Of a DNA stretch of 38,975 bases, positions 1 to 8,859 are shown in pieces. Where the stretch lies: assembly GCA_024636875.1 (NCBI GenBank), contig JAGXGJ010000122.1, positions 1-38,975 on the forward strand, given 5' to 3'. A program made the position numbers and the translations under genes. Under the pieces are notes generated by a model. The model saw nothing but the letters and a program-made list of their open reading frames with translations. It had not been told where the DNA came from and did no database searches. Numbering within the stretch: the first letter of the stretch is position 1; each line of letters starts with the position of its first letter. This DNA comes from Methylococcaceae bacterium (GTDB taxonomy: Bacteria; Pseudomonadota; Gammaproteobacteria; Methylococcales; Methylomonadaceae).

Positions 1-1
1 A

Positions 2-145
2 GGGATAAAACCGTTGGTCAAATTAAGCCAGACGGTCTACCAGAAAGGAATTTCACTGTCTAAGAAGGCGATGTTGGCGATTGAAGCCAGACTGGAACGA
101 AACCCAATCCTGCCAAAATGGGACATCCTGATTCGGCCCACCTGA
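2..145 (+). pseudogene. C-terminal remnant of a transposase-like ORF
   Basis: An open frame runs in from the left edge and stops at 143-145, giving 47 codons. The visible tail has a Y-Q-K-G-I-S-L segment and ends in P-K-W-D-I-L-I-R-P-T. A tail of this shape, with a tyrosine-glycine turn followed by a W-x-I strand near the stop, reminds me of DDE transposases of the ISAzo13/Rhodopirellula type, but the fragment is too short to assign a family. No terminal inverted repeat can be checked because the other end lies outside the window. It could be the end of an intact gene that starts upstream. It sits 8 bp from the stop of the convergent gene at 154-744. Confidence 0.35.
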
Positions 146-153
146 TGGGTAAA

Positions 154-744
154 TTATTTTCTGGAAATCATCTTATTAGAATCGTGATGTGAACCAAACG
201 GTTGAAGTTGATCTAATCGCAATATTGACTCTTCACCGCCAGGAAATGGTAATTTATCCCAATGGAATTGTGGAAACTGACAATGACGAACCATTTCAAC
301 AAATTCAGGATTATAGCCAGCACGTTTTACGTTTTTATCAATACCATAGTATGGTGCGGCAAGAAATGTTGGAGCGGTTGCGTGATTAGGCTTTCCACGA
401 GTAAGTATTTTTTCAACTTTATTTCCATCAGAGCTAAATACTAAACATGGTCTTTTTTTCGCTCGATAAGCAGCCCAAACTTCTTTTTCGTGCAATGGCA
501 TTGCTGCGACAGGAAGGTTTAATTGCTGCAAAGGCTGATTAACCTTAAGCGGTGAAACGCGAACAATAGCTGAATTATGCTCTGTGGCTTCGGTTCGCCC
601 TATTGGCTCAAATATGTAGGGTACTTGATCAACATGAGGTACAAAGGGGAAAATAAGAGAACCTCTGCAAAGCATTGAGTGTTCGTTCTTTATCCACCAT
701 TCACTGGGTAAAATTAACGATTGCAGGCTGTCTTCAGGAAACAT
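154..744 (-). CDS. Candidate toxin of a Panacea-type toxin-antitoxin pair
   Basis: A 196-residue protein with no clear signal peptide or membrane segment. The ATG at 744 is preceded by a strong purine-rich site (AAAGGAAAGG) lying inside the end of the upstream gene, and the two genes overlap by 11 nt, so they are almost certainly co-translated. I do not recognise the family with certainty. The stretch R-P-C-L-V-F-S-S (about residues 98-105) followed by an E-S-I-L-R-L-D-Q-L-Q segment near residues 171-180 resembles the strand layout of MazF/PemK-like SH3-barrel toxins; this is a weak pattern match. Its position behind a Panacea-like gene is the main reason to suspect a toxin, because Panacea antitoxins pair with many unrelated toxin folds. 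Confidence 0.45.
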   Translation of the reverse strand: MFPEDSLQSLILPSEWWIKNEHSMLCRGSLIFPFVPHVDQVPYIFEPIGRTEATEHNSAIVRVSPLKVNQPLQQLNLPVAAMPLHEKEVWAAYRAKKRPCLVFSSDGNKVEKILTRGKPNHATAPTFLAAPYYGIDKNVKRAGYNPEFVEMVRHCQFPQFHWDKLPFPGGEESILRLDQLQPFGSHHDSNKMISRK

Positions 745-1534
745 CCTTTCCTTTTCTAGTAGAAGATTTCCAGACTTCGTTTGAAAATTCCGCAGAAATT
801 TCCCCTGACGAAAACTGATCCCCTGACAAGGAATCTAACCACGCTACGCCTTCTTCATACACTTTATTGTATCTTGGATTTCTTACAGGGTTTATCAATT
901 TCGGAGTTGTTGATTTTCGATGTTGATGCTGCTTTCTCAAATCAGCCATTTTTTGCTTGAAATCTTTTTTCTTCTTATTGGAAAGATTCTCCATTCGAAG
1001 GGGCTGGGTGGTGCATTCATGATCTTTTTGTGTGTTGTCGACAACAAGTGAAAGGTCTAGGTGTTCGTTTGGAGCTGCTGAAAGCATCGGTTTTGTCTTG
1101 TAAACATAATCCAATAGGCTTGGTGTATCTTTTCCGAACTTATGAATATCACGTTTCAAGTCCATCCTGATAACAGAAGGAAGAGCGCGCCGTTTTTCTT
1201 CAAGTAACCTGTCATCGTGTAAATCCCACCTTACCCAATCTTCTTTGTCGTCATAGTCGCTAGCAAACTGCTTTCTGTTTGCGTGAATAGCGTTAAGTGC
1301 AGGTTCTATTCGATCGTGAGCTGCTTGAGACCACGGGCCGAATTTGTAAAACTGCCAGTTAATACCAGTAAAGGACTGCCCATAGTTTAATCTAGCGAAA
1401 CTGAGGTCTGCCAGATAGACGTATTTGATTAGGTGAATGGGGCCAAGTTGCCGATCAAAATAATCGTCTTCATCTCCCGCTACCAAGAGTGTGTATTGGA
1501 TTACTAAGTCAACATTGCTCGTGTTAATAGGCAT
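734..1534 (-). CDS. Panacea/DUF4065-like protein, probable antitoxin
   Basis: A 266-residue protein. Residues 35-43 (L-I-K-Y-V-Y-L-A-D) followed by G-I-N-W-Q-F-Y-K-F-G-P-W (57-68) match the layout of the Panacea/SocA-like domain (DUF4065): a helix ending in Y-L-A-D, then a strand ending in a Y-G-P-like turn. Panacea proteins are known antitoxins (SocA of Caulobacter, PanA of PanAT systems). The C-terminal third, from about residue 185, is lysine-rich and then carries a short tail of its own. It is the first gene of a two-gene unit and overlaps the candidate toxin by 11 nt. No obvious Shine-Dalgarno site precedes the ATG at 1534. The family call rests on reading the motif, not on a search. Confidence 0.5.
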   Translation of the reverse strand: MPINTSNVDLVIQYTLLVAGDEDDYFDRQLGPIHLIKYVYLADLSFARLNYGQSFTGINWQFYKFGPWSQAAHDRIEPALNAIHANRKQFASDYDDKEDWVRWDLHDDRLLEEKRRALPSVIRMDLKRDIHKFGKDTPSLLDYVYKTKPMLSAAPNEHLDLSLVVDNTQKDHECTTQPLRMENLSNKKKKDFKQKMADLRKQHQHRKSTTPKLINPVRNPRYNKVYEEGVAWLDSLSGDQFSSGEISAEFSNEVWKSSTRKGKDVS

Positions 1535-1740
1535 AAATTATTTGTTTGCCATGTATAAAAAACCAAAGTTTATTAACAACTATAGCTCTAGTAATCTGTC
1601 TGGTGCATATGTAGAGCAGGTTCTCTAGTGAGCTGTTTTTTGAAACGAAGAGACCAAAATTTTATTTAATTATACGGCTCTATGGGTACAGGAGCCACAA
1701 AAAAGGGGATCAGAGTCAGAGCAAGCGCGTATAAATCAGG
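1535..1740. other. Intergenic stretch with possible mobile-element edge
   Basis: This AT-rich stretch lies upstream of the Panacea-like gene and should hold its promoter, but I see no convincing -35/-10 pair. Around 1700-1721 there is an A-run followed by GGGGATCAGAGTCAGAG. Similar A-run plus GGGGTCAGAGT edges are common next to IS200-like/RAYT elements, so this may mark the scar that truncated the helicase remnant next door. This is an inference from a short motif. Confidence 0.2.
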
Positions 1741-2345
1741 TTAAGAAGTGTAAATAAAACTGCAAGTATTACCACTTCCCACATCTATTTTCGCCAGTTC
1801 ACGCACAAATAAATATAAAAAAACATCGTGATAGTAATTTTTTTTCGGGTCAAAGTTGACGCTGAATAGCAAGCCATAATTCTTCTTGTAACGATCAAAC
1901 TCTTCATACTGAGAATTGATCAGGGCATTCATCGGATAAACCACGATGGCCACAATGCCGGATTGTTCTGGATTTGATAGCAAATAATGGAAGATTGAGC
2001 CGATATTATGTTAACGATTTACCTGAAACCAGTACCCGATGTAACCACAAAATCCCGATTCTGAGTGCCTAACTGAATGGCCTGAACCTGATGGTGATAA
2101 AGTTTGTACCCTTTAAAAATATCGGCCAACTCTTTGTGGATAACGCCTGTTTGTGCGACTTCACTAATACTTCCGGTCATCTCAAAAGACGGGTTAAATT
2201 GCAACAAGGGTTCAGGACAGAGTTTTCCTTGTGTTAATTCAGCTTCGACATGATTTTTGATGCCGGGATCGGCAATATTGAGAAAACTACTGATGTACGT
2301 GGCGTAGTCATTAAATATTCGAGCATGTGTTTGGAAAATATTCAT
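1741..2345 (-). pseudogene. Truncated, frameshifted DEAD/DEAH-box helicase
   Basis: Two frames on the minus strand make one broken gene. The first (2345 down to 2019) encodes a helicase N-terminus ending in V-V-T-S-G-T-G. Removing one extra base near 2027 and another near 2007 restores G-T-G-S-G-K-S-L-T, a perfect Walker A motif, and then Y-I-G-S-I-F-H-Y running straight into the second frame (from 1983), which continues with a V-V-Y-P-M-N-A-L motif Ia. Homology ends at about Y-K-K-N-Y-G (near 1880), after which unrelated sequence runs to a stop at 1741. The layout fits large SF2 helicases of the YprA/DUF1998 or DrmA type, often found in defence islands. The lost C-terminus means it cannot be functional. 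Confidence 0.75.
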
Positions 2346-2500
2346 GAGCTATCCCTATTTGCAGCGAAGAAATCCTAACGGAGATCATGGTGATAAACAG
2401 TTCTTTTATGCCTGTGAAGTTTTATTACCCATAAACCATCAGGGAGTTGCCAAGCAATGACTCGTCGCCGAACACCTTATAGCTGCCTTGGTATCATATT

Positions 2501-2540
2501 AATGATCGAATGCTCTTTTTAATGATCGAATGCTCTTTAT
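2501..2540. repeat. 20-bp tandem duplication
   Basis: AATGATCGAATGCTCTTT occurs twice back to back (2501-2518 and 2521-2538), with the 20-bp units differing only in the last two bases. Probably a replication-slippage duplication in non-coding DNA. Confidence 0.85.
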
Positions 2541-2680
2541 TTTAATAAATTCACTTACTATTTATATGTGATATAAGGTATCTGAAAAACAGCTGGAAAC
2601 TACCCTTCGATTGGCACAGAGCGAACTGTGGTTGCATTGAATTTATTCGCTTTTTCCGCTCTTGGTGAGCTCTTCGACGA

Positions 2681-2717
2681 GGCTCTCCTGAGCGTAGCCG
2701 AAGGTCTCAGGAGAGCC
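2681..2717. repeat. Dispersed palindromic (REP-like) hairpin
   Basis: GGCTCTCCTGAG (2681-2692) pairs perfectly with CTCAGGAGAGCC (2706-2717) around a 13-nt loop that contains GTAGCCGAAGG. This arrangement, an arm followed by a CGTAGCCGAAGG-like loop, is typical of dispersed intergenic palindromes in many proteobacterial genomes. No T-run follows, so it is not a classical terminator. Confidence 0.7.
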
Positions 2718-2791
2718 CTGTTGAACCCATCCAAGTATTTTGCAAGGACCTCTTATGTCAAAAATAACCCTCCTGCATTTCATATTCAAGC

Positions 2792-2797
2792 TTGACA
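2792..2797 (+). promoter_or_regulatory. Possible -35 box for corB
   Basis: A perfect TTGACA lies about 60 bp upstream of the corB start. No good -10 box lies 16-18 bp downstream (the best there is a weak AAACTA), so this is only a candidate. Confidence 0.2.
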
Positions 2798-2854
2798 AAA
2801 TATTCTCATCGTAGAAACTAGAACCGTTTTCACGAATCATGAGTACACATTACT

Positions 2855-4105
2855 TTGAACGATATGCCCCTTGGTATGCTTTTTGGCATACTTGCTATGA
2901 TGCTCATTCTTTCCGCTTTTTTTTCCGGTTCTGAAACGGCATTAATGATGCTAAACCGTTATCGTTTAAGACATTTGATTAAACTTAAACATACTGGAGC
3001 AATAAAAGCTCATAAACTGCTGCAAAGACCGGACCGCATACTCGGCCTGATTTTACTGGGCAATAATTTTGTGAATAATTTCGCAGCATCCATAGCTACC
3101 GTCATTGCTATCAAACTTTATGCCGATGAGGAATCAATCATAGCCATCGCTACCGGCATTTTGACCATTGCCATGCTTATCTTCTCAGAGGTAACACCCA
3201 AAACCCTTGCGGCAATCAAACCTGAATTAGTCGCCTTTCCAGCCGCCTGGATTTATACACCTTTACTAAAAATCTTTTATCCAATCGTTTGGGTCGTCAA
3301 TTTAATTGTCAATCTGTTATTGCGAATAGTCGGTGTTGATGTCAGAAAAAGCAGACACGATACCTTGAACAAGGAAGAATTAAAAAGCATAATTACTGAA
3401 GCAGAAAGTTTTATGCCGGCGCGTTATCAAAATATGCTGCTGGGCATACTGGATCTCGAGTCGGCCACTGTTGAAGACATCATGACTCCACGTAATGAAA
3501 TTGACGGTATTGACCTGGAAGATTCCATTGAGGACATCATTACCCAGATCAAAACAAGCACACATACCCGGCTTGCCGTATATAAAAAAAGTATCGACAG
3601 AGTAGTCGGTTTTTTACATTTAAGAAAAGTTCTGGTACTGGTCAATCAGGAAGATTTTGACAAACAAGCTATCATAAATTTGCTGTCCAAACCTTCTTTC
3701 ATTCCCGAGAGTACCCCTGTGCATGTCCAAATGCTCAGGTTTAAAAGCGAAAAAATACGTATAGGTCTGGTTGTCGACGAATACGGAGACGTACAAGGAT
3801 TGGTTACACTGGATGATTTATTACAGGAAATTGTAGGGGAACTGATCACGGATGACGTGACTGCCAGGAAACAAAGCGACGGCAGCTATATGGTTGATGC
3901 CAGTATAACAGTCAGGGAATTGAACCGTATCATGCACTGGTCTTTACCAACAGAAGGCCCCAAAACACTCAATGGTCTTATTATTGAATTTATGGAAACC
4001 ATCCCCGAGCCTGGAACCAGTATCAGGCTTCACGGCCACCCCCTCGAAATCATAAAACGGGAAGATAATAGCGTTAAACTGGTCAAATTTTTACCCGGAA
4101 AATAA
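2855..4105 (+). CDS. corB: CorB/YfjD-like CNNM-CBS membrane transporter
   Basis: A 416-residue inner-membrane protein of the HlyC/CorC (CNNM) family, linked to magnesium and cobalt efflux. Residues 5-180 form the hydrophobic CNNM/DUF21 domain, opening with the family signature S-A-F-F-S-G-S-E-T-A-L. Residues about 205-335 hold a CBS pair (signature V-E-D-I-M-T-P-R in the first; V-D-E-Y-G-D-V-Q-G-L-V-T in the second). The last 75 residues form the CorC/HlyC C-terminal domain. Length matches E. coli YfjD (about 413-430). The frame opens with TTG at 2855; an ATG at 2864 is a possible alternative, and neither has a clear ribosome-binding site. It is transcribed convergently toward hemF. Confidence 0.92.
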   Translation: MNDMPLGMLFGILAMMLILSAFFSGSETALMMLNRYRLRHLIKLKHTGAIKAHKLLQRPDRILGLILLGNNFVNNFAASIATVIAIKLYADEESIIAIATGILTIAMLIFSEVTPKTLAAIKPELVAFPAAWIYTPLLKIFYPIVWVVNLIVNLLLRIVGVDVRKSRHDTLNKEELKSIITEAESFMPARYQNMLLGILDLESATVEDIMTPRNEIDGIDLEDSIEDIITQIKTSTHTRLAVYKKSIDRVVGFLHLRKVLVLVNQEDFDKQAIINLLSKPSFIPESTPVHVQMLRFKSEKIRIGLVVDEYGDVQGLVTLDDLLQEIVGELITDDVTARKQSDGSYMVDASITVRELNRIMHWSLPTEGPKTLNGLIIEFMETIPEPGTSIRLHGHPLEIIKREDNSVKLVKFLPGK

Positions 4106-4269
4106 TTCCTGTTGGCCGATACCATGCGAGCCGCCTGGACACTGAGACCGGACGCACCCGAAAATAGCAGGTATGGCTCTGAAAATGGCGACTTTCGGCA
4201 GGGTGGGTTCAGCGAAAGCGTAAACCGGCATAGATAGAGATGTCGGGTTACCATCAATCAAACGAGTAC

Positions 4270-5537
<1,268 letters not shown>

Positions 5538-6476
5538 TCAGGAAATTAGATTCTTGTTTGCTATACCGAATGGAATATGAACCATTGGGATGTCGCCGGC
5601 AGGAGATTGCAAATGGCTGCGCTGATCGTCAAAGAACATATGCGGCTTCAGGATTGTCAATATTCGAGACTTCTCCATGCCACCCAGAAAGAACGATTCA
5701 TCGGGAGAAACGCCCCAACTTTTCAGTGTAGTGACAACCCGTTCATGAGCTGGGGCGCTTCTAGCAGTGATGATCGCAATCCTTACTATTTTTTTGTATG
5801 CAGGTTCTTCCTTGCGCCTTTTTTCCTCCAGCTTTTGCATGAAGGAAAGCTTTTTGAACAAATCTGCAAGGGGACCCGGCTGATGGGGAATGGCTTTCAT
5901 CTCGGTTTCGTGCTCTTGAAATGCGTTCAGATCATCGTTCATCTTATATACGGATTCCGCTTCATCGTCGGCAATGACACCATCAAAGTCGAAAGCCACG
6001 CACAATTCATTATCCAGTTCGTCGTCGAAAACCCTGGACGGAAGCACCACTCCAGCCGGATAGTCCGAATCTATGGCTTTTTGAACATCTTCTTCGTTAC
6101 CGCTCAAGAAAAGCGATGCGTTGAACGCCGGCACGTATTCATGGGGCGAATGCCCGGTCATGAATGCGGCGCGAGTGATGTCAAGGCCGTAGTGCCTGAT
6201 GGATCGGAACACCCTTAACCCGGTTTCAGGCGAATTTCTTGACAGCAGAACGACTTCGACCGGTAATTGCTTGGGGAAAGCCCTATTGATGCCAAGAAAG
6301 CGCCGAATGAACGGAAAGGCAACCCCTTTAGGAAAGGGATTATCGATGTTTTTTTCCTGATGAATGCGATATTCATCGACACCTTGGTTAAGGTATATCT
6401 GATGCGACTCGGACAAATCAAAGAGTGCGCTAGATGCAACGGCAATTACGAGCTTCCGATCAATGGGATATGCCAT
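5538..6476 (-). CDS. Cytosolic 5'-nucleotidase (PF06189 family)
   Basis: A 312-residue protein matching the bacterial members of the cytosolic 5'-nucleotidase (NT5C1-like) family, HAD-fold enzymes that dephosphorylate nucleoside 5'-monophosphates. Diagnostic parts are the N-terminal V-I-A-V-A-S-S-A-L-F-D-L segment (10-21), F-P-F-I-R-R-F-L-G-I-N, V-L-L-S-R-N-S-P-E-T-G-L-R-V-F, the A-F-M-T-G stretch, the aspartate-rich A-F-D-F-D-G-V-I-A-D-D motif (161-171), and I-I-T-A-R-S-A-P-A-H-E-R followed by F-L-G-G. The length is typical. The ATG at 6476 has no good Shine-Dalgarno site. It is a lone gene, probably in nucleotide salvage. A 213-codon antisense frame inside it is a shadow. Confidence 0.9.
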   Translation of the reverse strand: MAYPIDRKLVIAVASSALFDLSESHQIYLNQGVDEYRIHQEKNIDNPFPKGVAFPFIRRFLGINRAFPKQLPVEVVLLSRNSPETGLRVFRSIRHYGLDITRAAFMTGHSPHEYVPAFNASLFLSGNEEDVQKAIDSDYPAGVVLPSRVFDDELDNELCVAFDFDGVIADDEAESVYKMNDDLNAFQEHETEMKAIPHQPGPLADLFKKLSFMQKLEEKRRKEEPAYKKIVRIAIITARSAPAHERVVTTLKSWGVSPDESFFLGGMEKSRILTILKPHMFFDDQRSHLQSPAGDIPMVHIPFGIANKNLIS

Positions 6477-6641
6477 AGGAGAAATTTAAGGTAAAGGTGG
6501 CTGGGCGCAGCCGGAAAGCATTCAGAAATAAATATAGTAGCAAATGGTCGCGCTCCGCTTGATCTCCATGTCAGGCAGGTGAAAGCTCGCTTATTCGAAT
6601 TTCATGCGGAGCAATACGCCAACGATATTGTGTCTTAAGAA

Positions 6642-7190
6642 CTATAATTTACCGCTTTTCCGATTGCTCCAGAAAAGCAGGCCAACCAGAACGAGGACGA
6701 TTACACCAACCAGGTAGTCCTGTAATAACAGTTTTTGTGTCTGACCGTGGATATTGGCGGCTGAAGTCTTAATTGGCGCAGCGATTTCAGTTACTTGTTT
6801 ATGATTGTTAATATTGGAATCCGGGTAAACCACAAACTGCGCCACACCATCACGGAAAGACCAATCAACATCATGATTTTCGGTGATTGTTATCAATACA
6901 TTTTCTGGTTGAATACCTGGATTAACGGCCAGATTCTCAACTACTTTTTTGTAAAACGCCTGTTTCGATTCATTTGAGCGGCCAGCGCGCATCACTAAAT
7001 GCATCATCACTCGGTCACCATCGCGCCCTTGAAACTGTAATTTATCCGAATCAAGCTGATGAATAATCTGGTAACGGTCATCCAGAGGGAAGCCCATGGT
7101 TTCAATTACTGCTGAGTTGACACCATCTCCAACCGCTTTAATGTATTCTGGTGACTTTCCTGAAAGTATAGAAATGTTAACGAGTGGCAT
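6642..7190 (-). CDS. Tautomerase-superfamily protein with C-terminal membrane anchor
   Basis: Residues 1-125 are a 4-oxalocrotonate-tautomerase-superfamily domain of the double-length type (Tautomerase_2-like): the mature N-terminus would be Pro-2, the catalytic base of this superfamily, and V-L-I-T-I-T-E-N followed by D-W-S-F-R-D-G-V-A-Q is the usual ending. Such proteins normally stop near residue 130. This one goes on through a polar linker (about 127-155) to a single hydrophobic segment (Y-L-V-G-V-I-V-L-V-L-V-G-L-L-F-W, about 157-173) and a basic tail. That predicts a tail-anchored inner-membrane protein with the enzyme in the cytoplasm. An AAAGGAA ribosome site precedes the ATG. The substrate is unknown. 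It lies downstream of pppA on the same strand, after a 159-bp gap. Confidence 0.85.
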   Translation of the reverse strand: MPLVNISILSGKSPEYIKAVGDGVNSAVIETMGFPLDDRYQIIHQLDSDKLQFQGRDGDRVMMHLVMRAGRSNESKQAFYKKVVENLAVNPGIQPENVLITITENHDVDWSFRDGVAQFVVYPDSNINNHKQVTEIAAPIKTSAANIHGQTQKLLLQDYLVGVIVLVLVGLLFWSNRKSGKL

Positions 7191-7349
7191 GCTGTTCCTT
7201 TGTTCAGTGAAGCACTATAAATGGAGTAGTAAAATGCGAATCAAGAGCTAAATCGAAAAACTCACGAATTGGCTGAAAATTGTACGTAAACAGGTAACCT
7301 TTTGCAATGCTCCGCATTAAAGGCGGCAGATCCGGATAAAGCCAAAACT

Positions 7350-8090
7350 TCATATTGCCGGCTCAACAGTTATTGAAGCTTGCGCTAAAATTATAGTTAT
7401 ATTGTCTTTCGCATCCCGCTCTAAGGCTAACTCTATTAACCGGGTAAGACTTTCCTCAATAGCGGTCTTCTTAAGTATGCTTTCTATTTCCGAATCACAG
7501 ACTTCTTTGTTTAAACCATCGCTACAAAGAAGAAAGATATCTCCATTTTTGATTTCCTGAATTTGAGCATCCAGATACAAAGATTCTTCTCCCCCTATGG
7601 CATGAGTAAGCGCTTGTGCAAAGGGGTAGGTTCGGACTTCTTTAATGCTGAAACCTTCAGCAAGCAGTCTGGTTTCATGGTTATGGTCACGGGATATTTG
7701 TTTAAGTTCTCCTTTCCGGAAAAGATAAATCCGGCTGTCTCCAGACCATGAACATACGCAATATTGATGTCTGGCTAATAGAATCACCACGGTACTGCCG
7801 ATAATTTCATTATCTCCGCCTTCGGTTGCCAAATCGAGTAAGCTCTGATGAACTTTAAGCAATTCATAAACTATTTTCTTAACCGTTGAGCCAATGGTTT
7901 GTTCAGGTATGAGTGCTTTCAGGCTATTGATTATGGAGGCGCTTGCAACTTCACCGGTTTTATGTCCGCCCATTCCGTCGGCAACTACCCATAATTTTTT
8001 ACCTGGCAGATTTAAAAAAGCATCCTGATTGATTTTGCGCTTTTTACCGTTATGCGTTAAGCCATAAGAATTCCATATAAAATCAGTCAT
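7350..8090 (-). CDS. pppA: PP2C-family Ser/Thr phosphatase of the T6SS (PppA)
   Basis: A 246-residue protein phosphatase. Metal-binding PP2C motifs are present: N-Q-D-A-F at 21-25, V-V-A-D-G-M-G-G-H at 35-43, S-W-S-G-D-S-R-I-Y, C-S-D-G-L and D-N-I-T-I-I at the end. In Pseudomonas HSI-1, PppA dephosphorylates Fha and switches secretion off. I place the start at 8090 (M-T-D-F), where the ATG overlaps the tagF stop; the open frame extends further upstream to 8192, but that part lies inside tagF. It is the last gene of the minus-strand T6SS block. Its usual antagonist, the kinase PpkA, is absent from this window. Confidence 0.93.
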   Translation of the reverse strand: MTDFIWNSYGLTHNGKKRKINQDAFLNLPGKKLWVVADGMGGHKTGEVASASIINSLKALIPEQTIGSTVKKIVYELLKVHQSLLDLATEGGDNEIIGSTVVILLARHQYCVCSWSGDSRIYLFRKGELKQISRDHNHETRLLAEGFSIKEVRTYPFAQALTHAIGGEESLYLDAQIQEIKNGDIFLLCSDGLNKEVCDSEIESILKKTAIEESLTRLIELALERDAKDNITIILAQASITVEPAI

Positions 8091-8859
8091 TATCTGTTGG
8101 TTTATAATGTCCAAAAGGCGGAATCGGATAGCGTTGACCTTCCCATCCCCATTTTTGCCAGTTTCCATCAAACAAGGCAGCCATGCCCTCAAAATGCGGG
8201 AGCCCTTCGCAGATCAACAATGATGGAGAGACCAGCTCTGAACCCTGAGTCCACCACAGGCTATAGGCAAAACACTGTTCTTTAAGTAAATTATCCAGAA
8301 TCGCCGGCAGCCTGTTTTGCATGGATTCAATTGACTTCAAAGGCTGTCGCCAGGCATGATGCAATATTTTTTCAGATATTGGACTGCATGACTGTTCTGT
8401 TTGAGCCGTGCAGTTTTCAGTTTCAAGGCTTAAATGACTTAAACTGCGGTTAAATTTTTCCAAGTTGAAATTATCCTCTAAACACGAAAGTACAAGTTCT
8501 TCTATTGAGACAAACCATTTATTTCTGGTTTGCAGAGCAATAAAGGGATTTATATTTTGTTTGTCCATAAGACTTACGGTCATGGGGTAATACCGGCCGA
8601 TTTTGTCAACGCTGGGCATCAAAACGCCATGCCACTCATGTTTACCGCATATTCCAGGCGATAAAACAAAACGGTATAGTGGGCTAGTCAAATAATAGTT
8701 GAGCCAGGTATCACCTAATTGTTGTAGGCTGGTACTGATGGCCTCTTGTAGCCAGGTATCCCACGGATCTATGAAGCTTCTAGGCAGCCCCCTGCTTACA
8801 AAATCGCCATGGGTATGTACTTTACCGTGATAACCTGGCTCTATAAGTTCTGTGGACAT
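8083..8859 (-). CDS. tagF: T6SS accessory protein TagF
   Basis: A 258-residue member of the TagF/SciT (DUF2094) family. The N-terminal G-Y-H-G-K-V-H-T-H-G-D-F-V-S-R-G-L-P segment and the W-x-G-V-L-M-P-S-V-D-x-I-G-R-Y-Y-P motif are the family signature. TagF is a cytoplasmic post-translational repressor of T6SS activity in Pseudomonas and Agrobacterium, acting through Fha; in some species it is fused to PppA, and here the two are separate but overlapping genes. The ATG at 8859 lies inside the 3' end of tssM (19-nt overlap), which indicates translational coupling. No Shine-Dalgarno site is evident. Confidence 0.93.
   Translation of the reverse strand: MSTELIEPGYHGKVHTHGDFVSRGLPRSFIDPWDTWLQEAISTSLQQLGDTWLNYYLTSPLYRFVLSPGICGKHEWHGVLMPSVDKIGRYYPMTVSLMDKQNINPFIALQTRNKWFVSIEELVLSCLEDNFNLEKFNRSLSHLSLETENCTAQTEQSCSPISEKILHHAWRQPLKSIESMQNRLPAILDNLLKEQCFAYSLWWTQGSELVSPSLLICEGLPHFEGMAALFDGNWQKWGWEGQRYPIPPFGHYKPTDND

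Larger units (their letters stand above)
2346..2854. other. Intergenic region upstream of corB with repeats
   Basis: About 500 bp with no gene I can support. It holds a 20-bp tandem duplication (2501-2540), a palindromic repeat (2681-2717) and a candidate -35 box ahead of corB. A 65-codon minus-strand frame crosses the palindrome, but its translation is the kind produced by this repeat class and I do not call it a gene. Confidence 0.6.

Noticed and set aside
2643-2840. 65-codon minus-strand frame upstream of corB
   Set aside because: Its C-terminal part is the translation of the REP-like palindrome at 2681-2717; no independent support.
5577-6218. 213-codon plus-strand frame
   Set aside because: Fully antisense to the well-supported 5'-nucleotidase; no recognisable features.
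8091-8192. Upstream extension of the pppA frame
   Set aside because: Lies wholly inside tagF; the ATG at 8090 overlapping the tagF stop gives the normal PP2C N-terminus.
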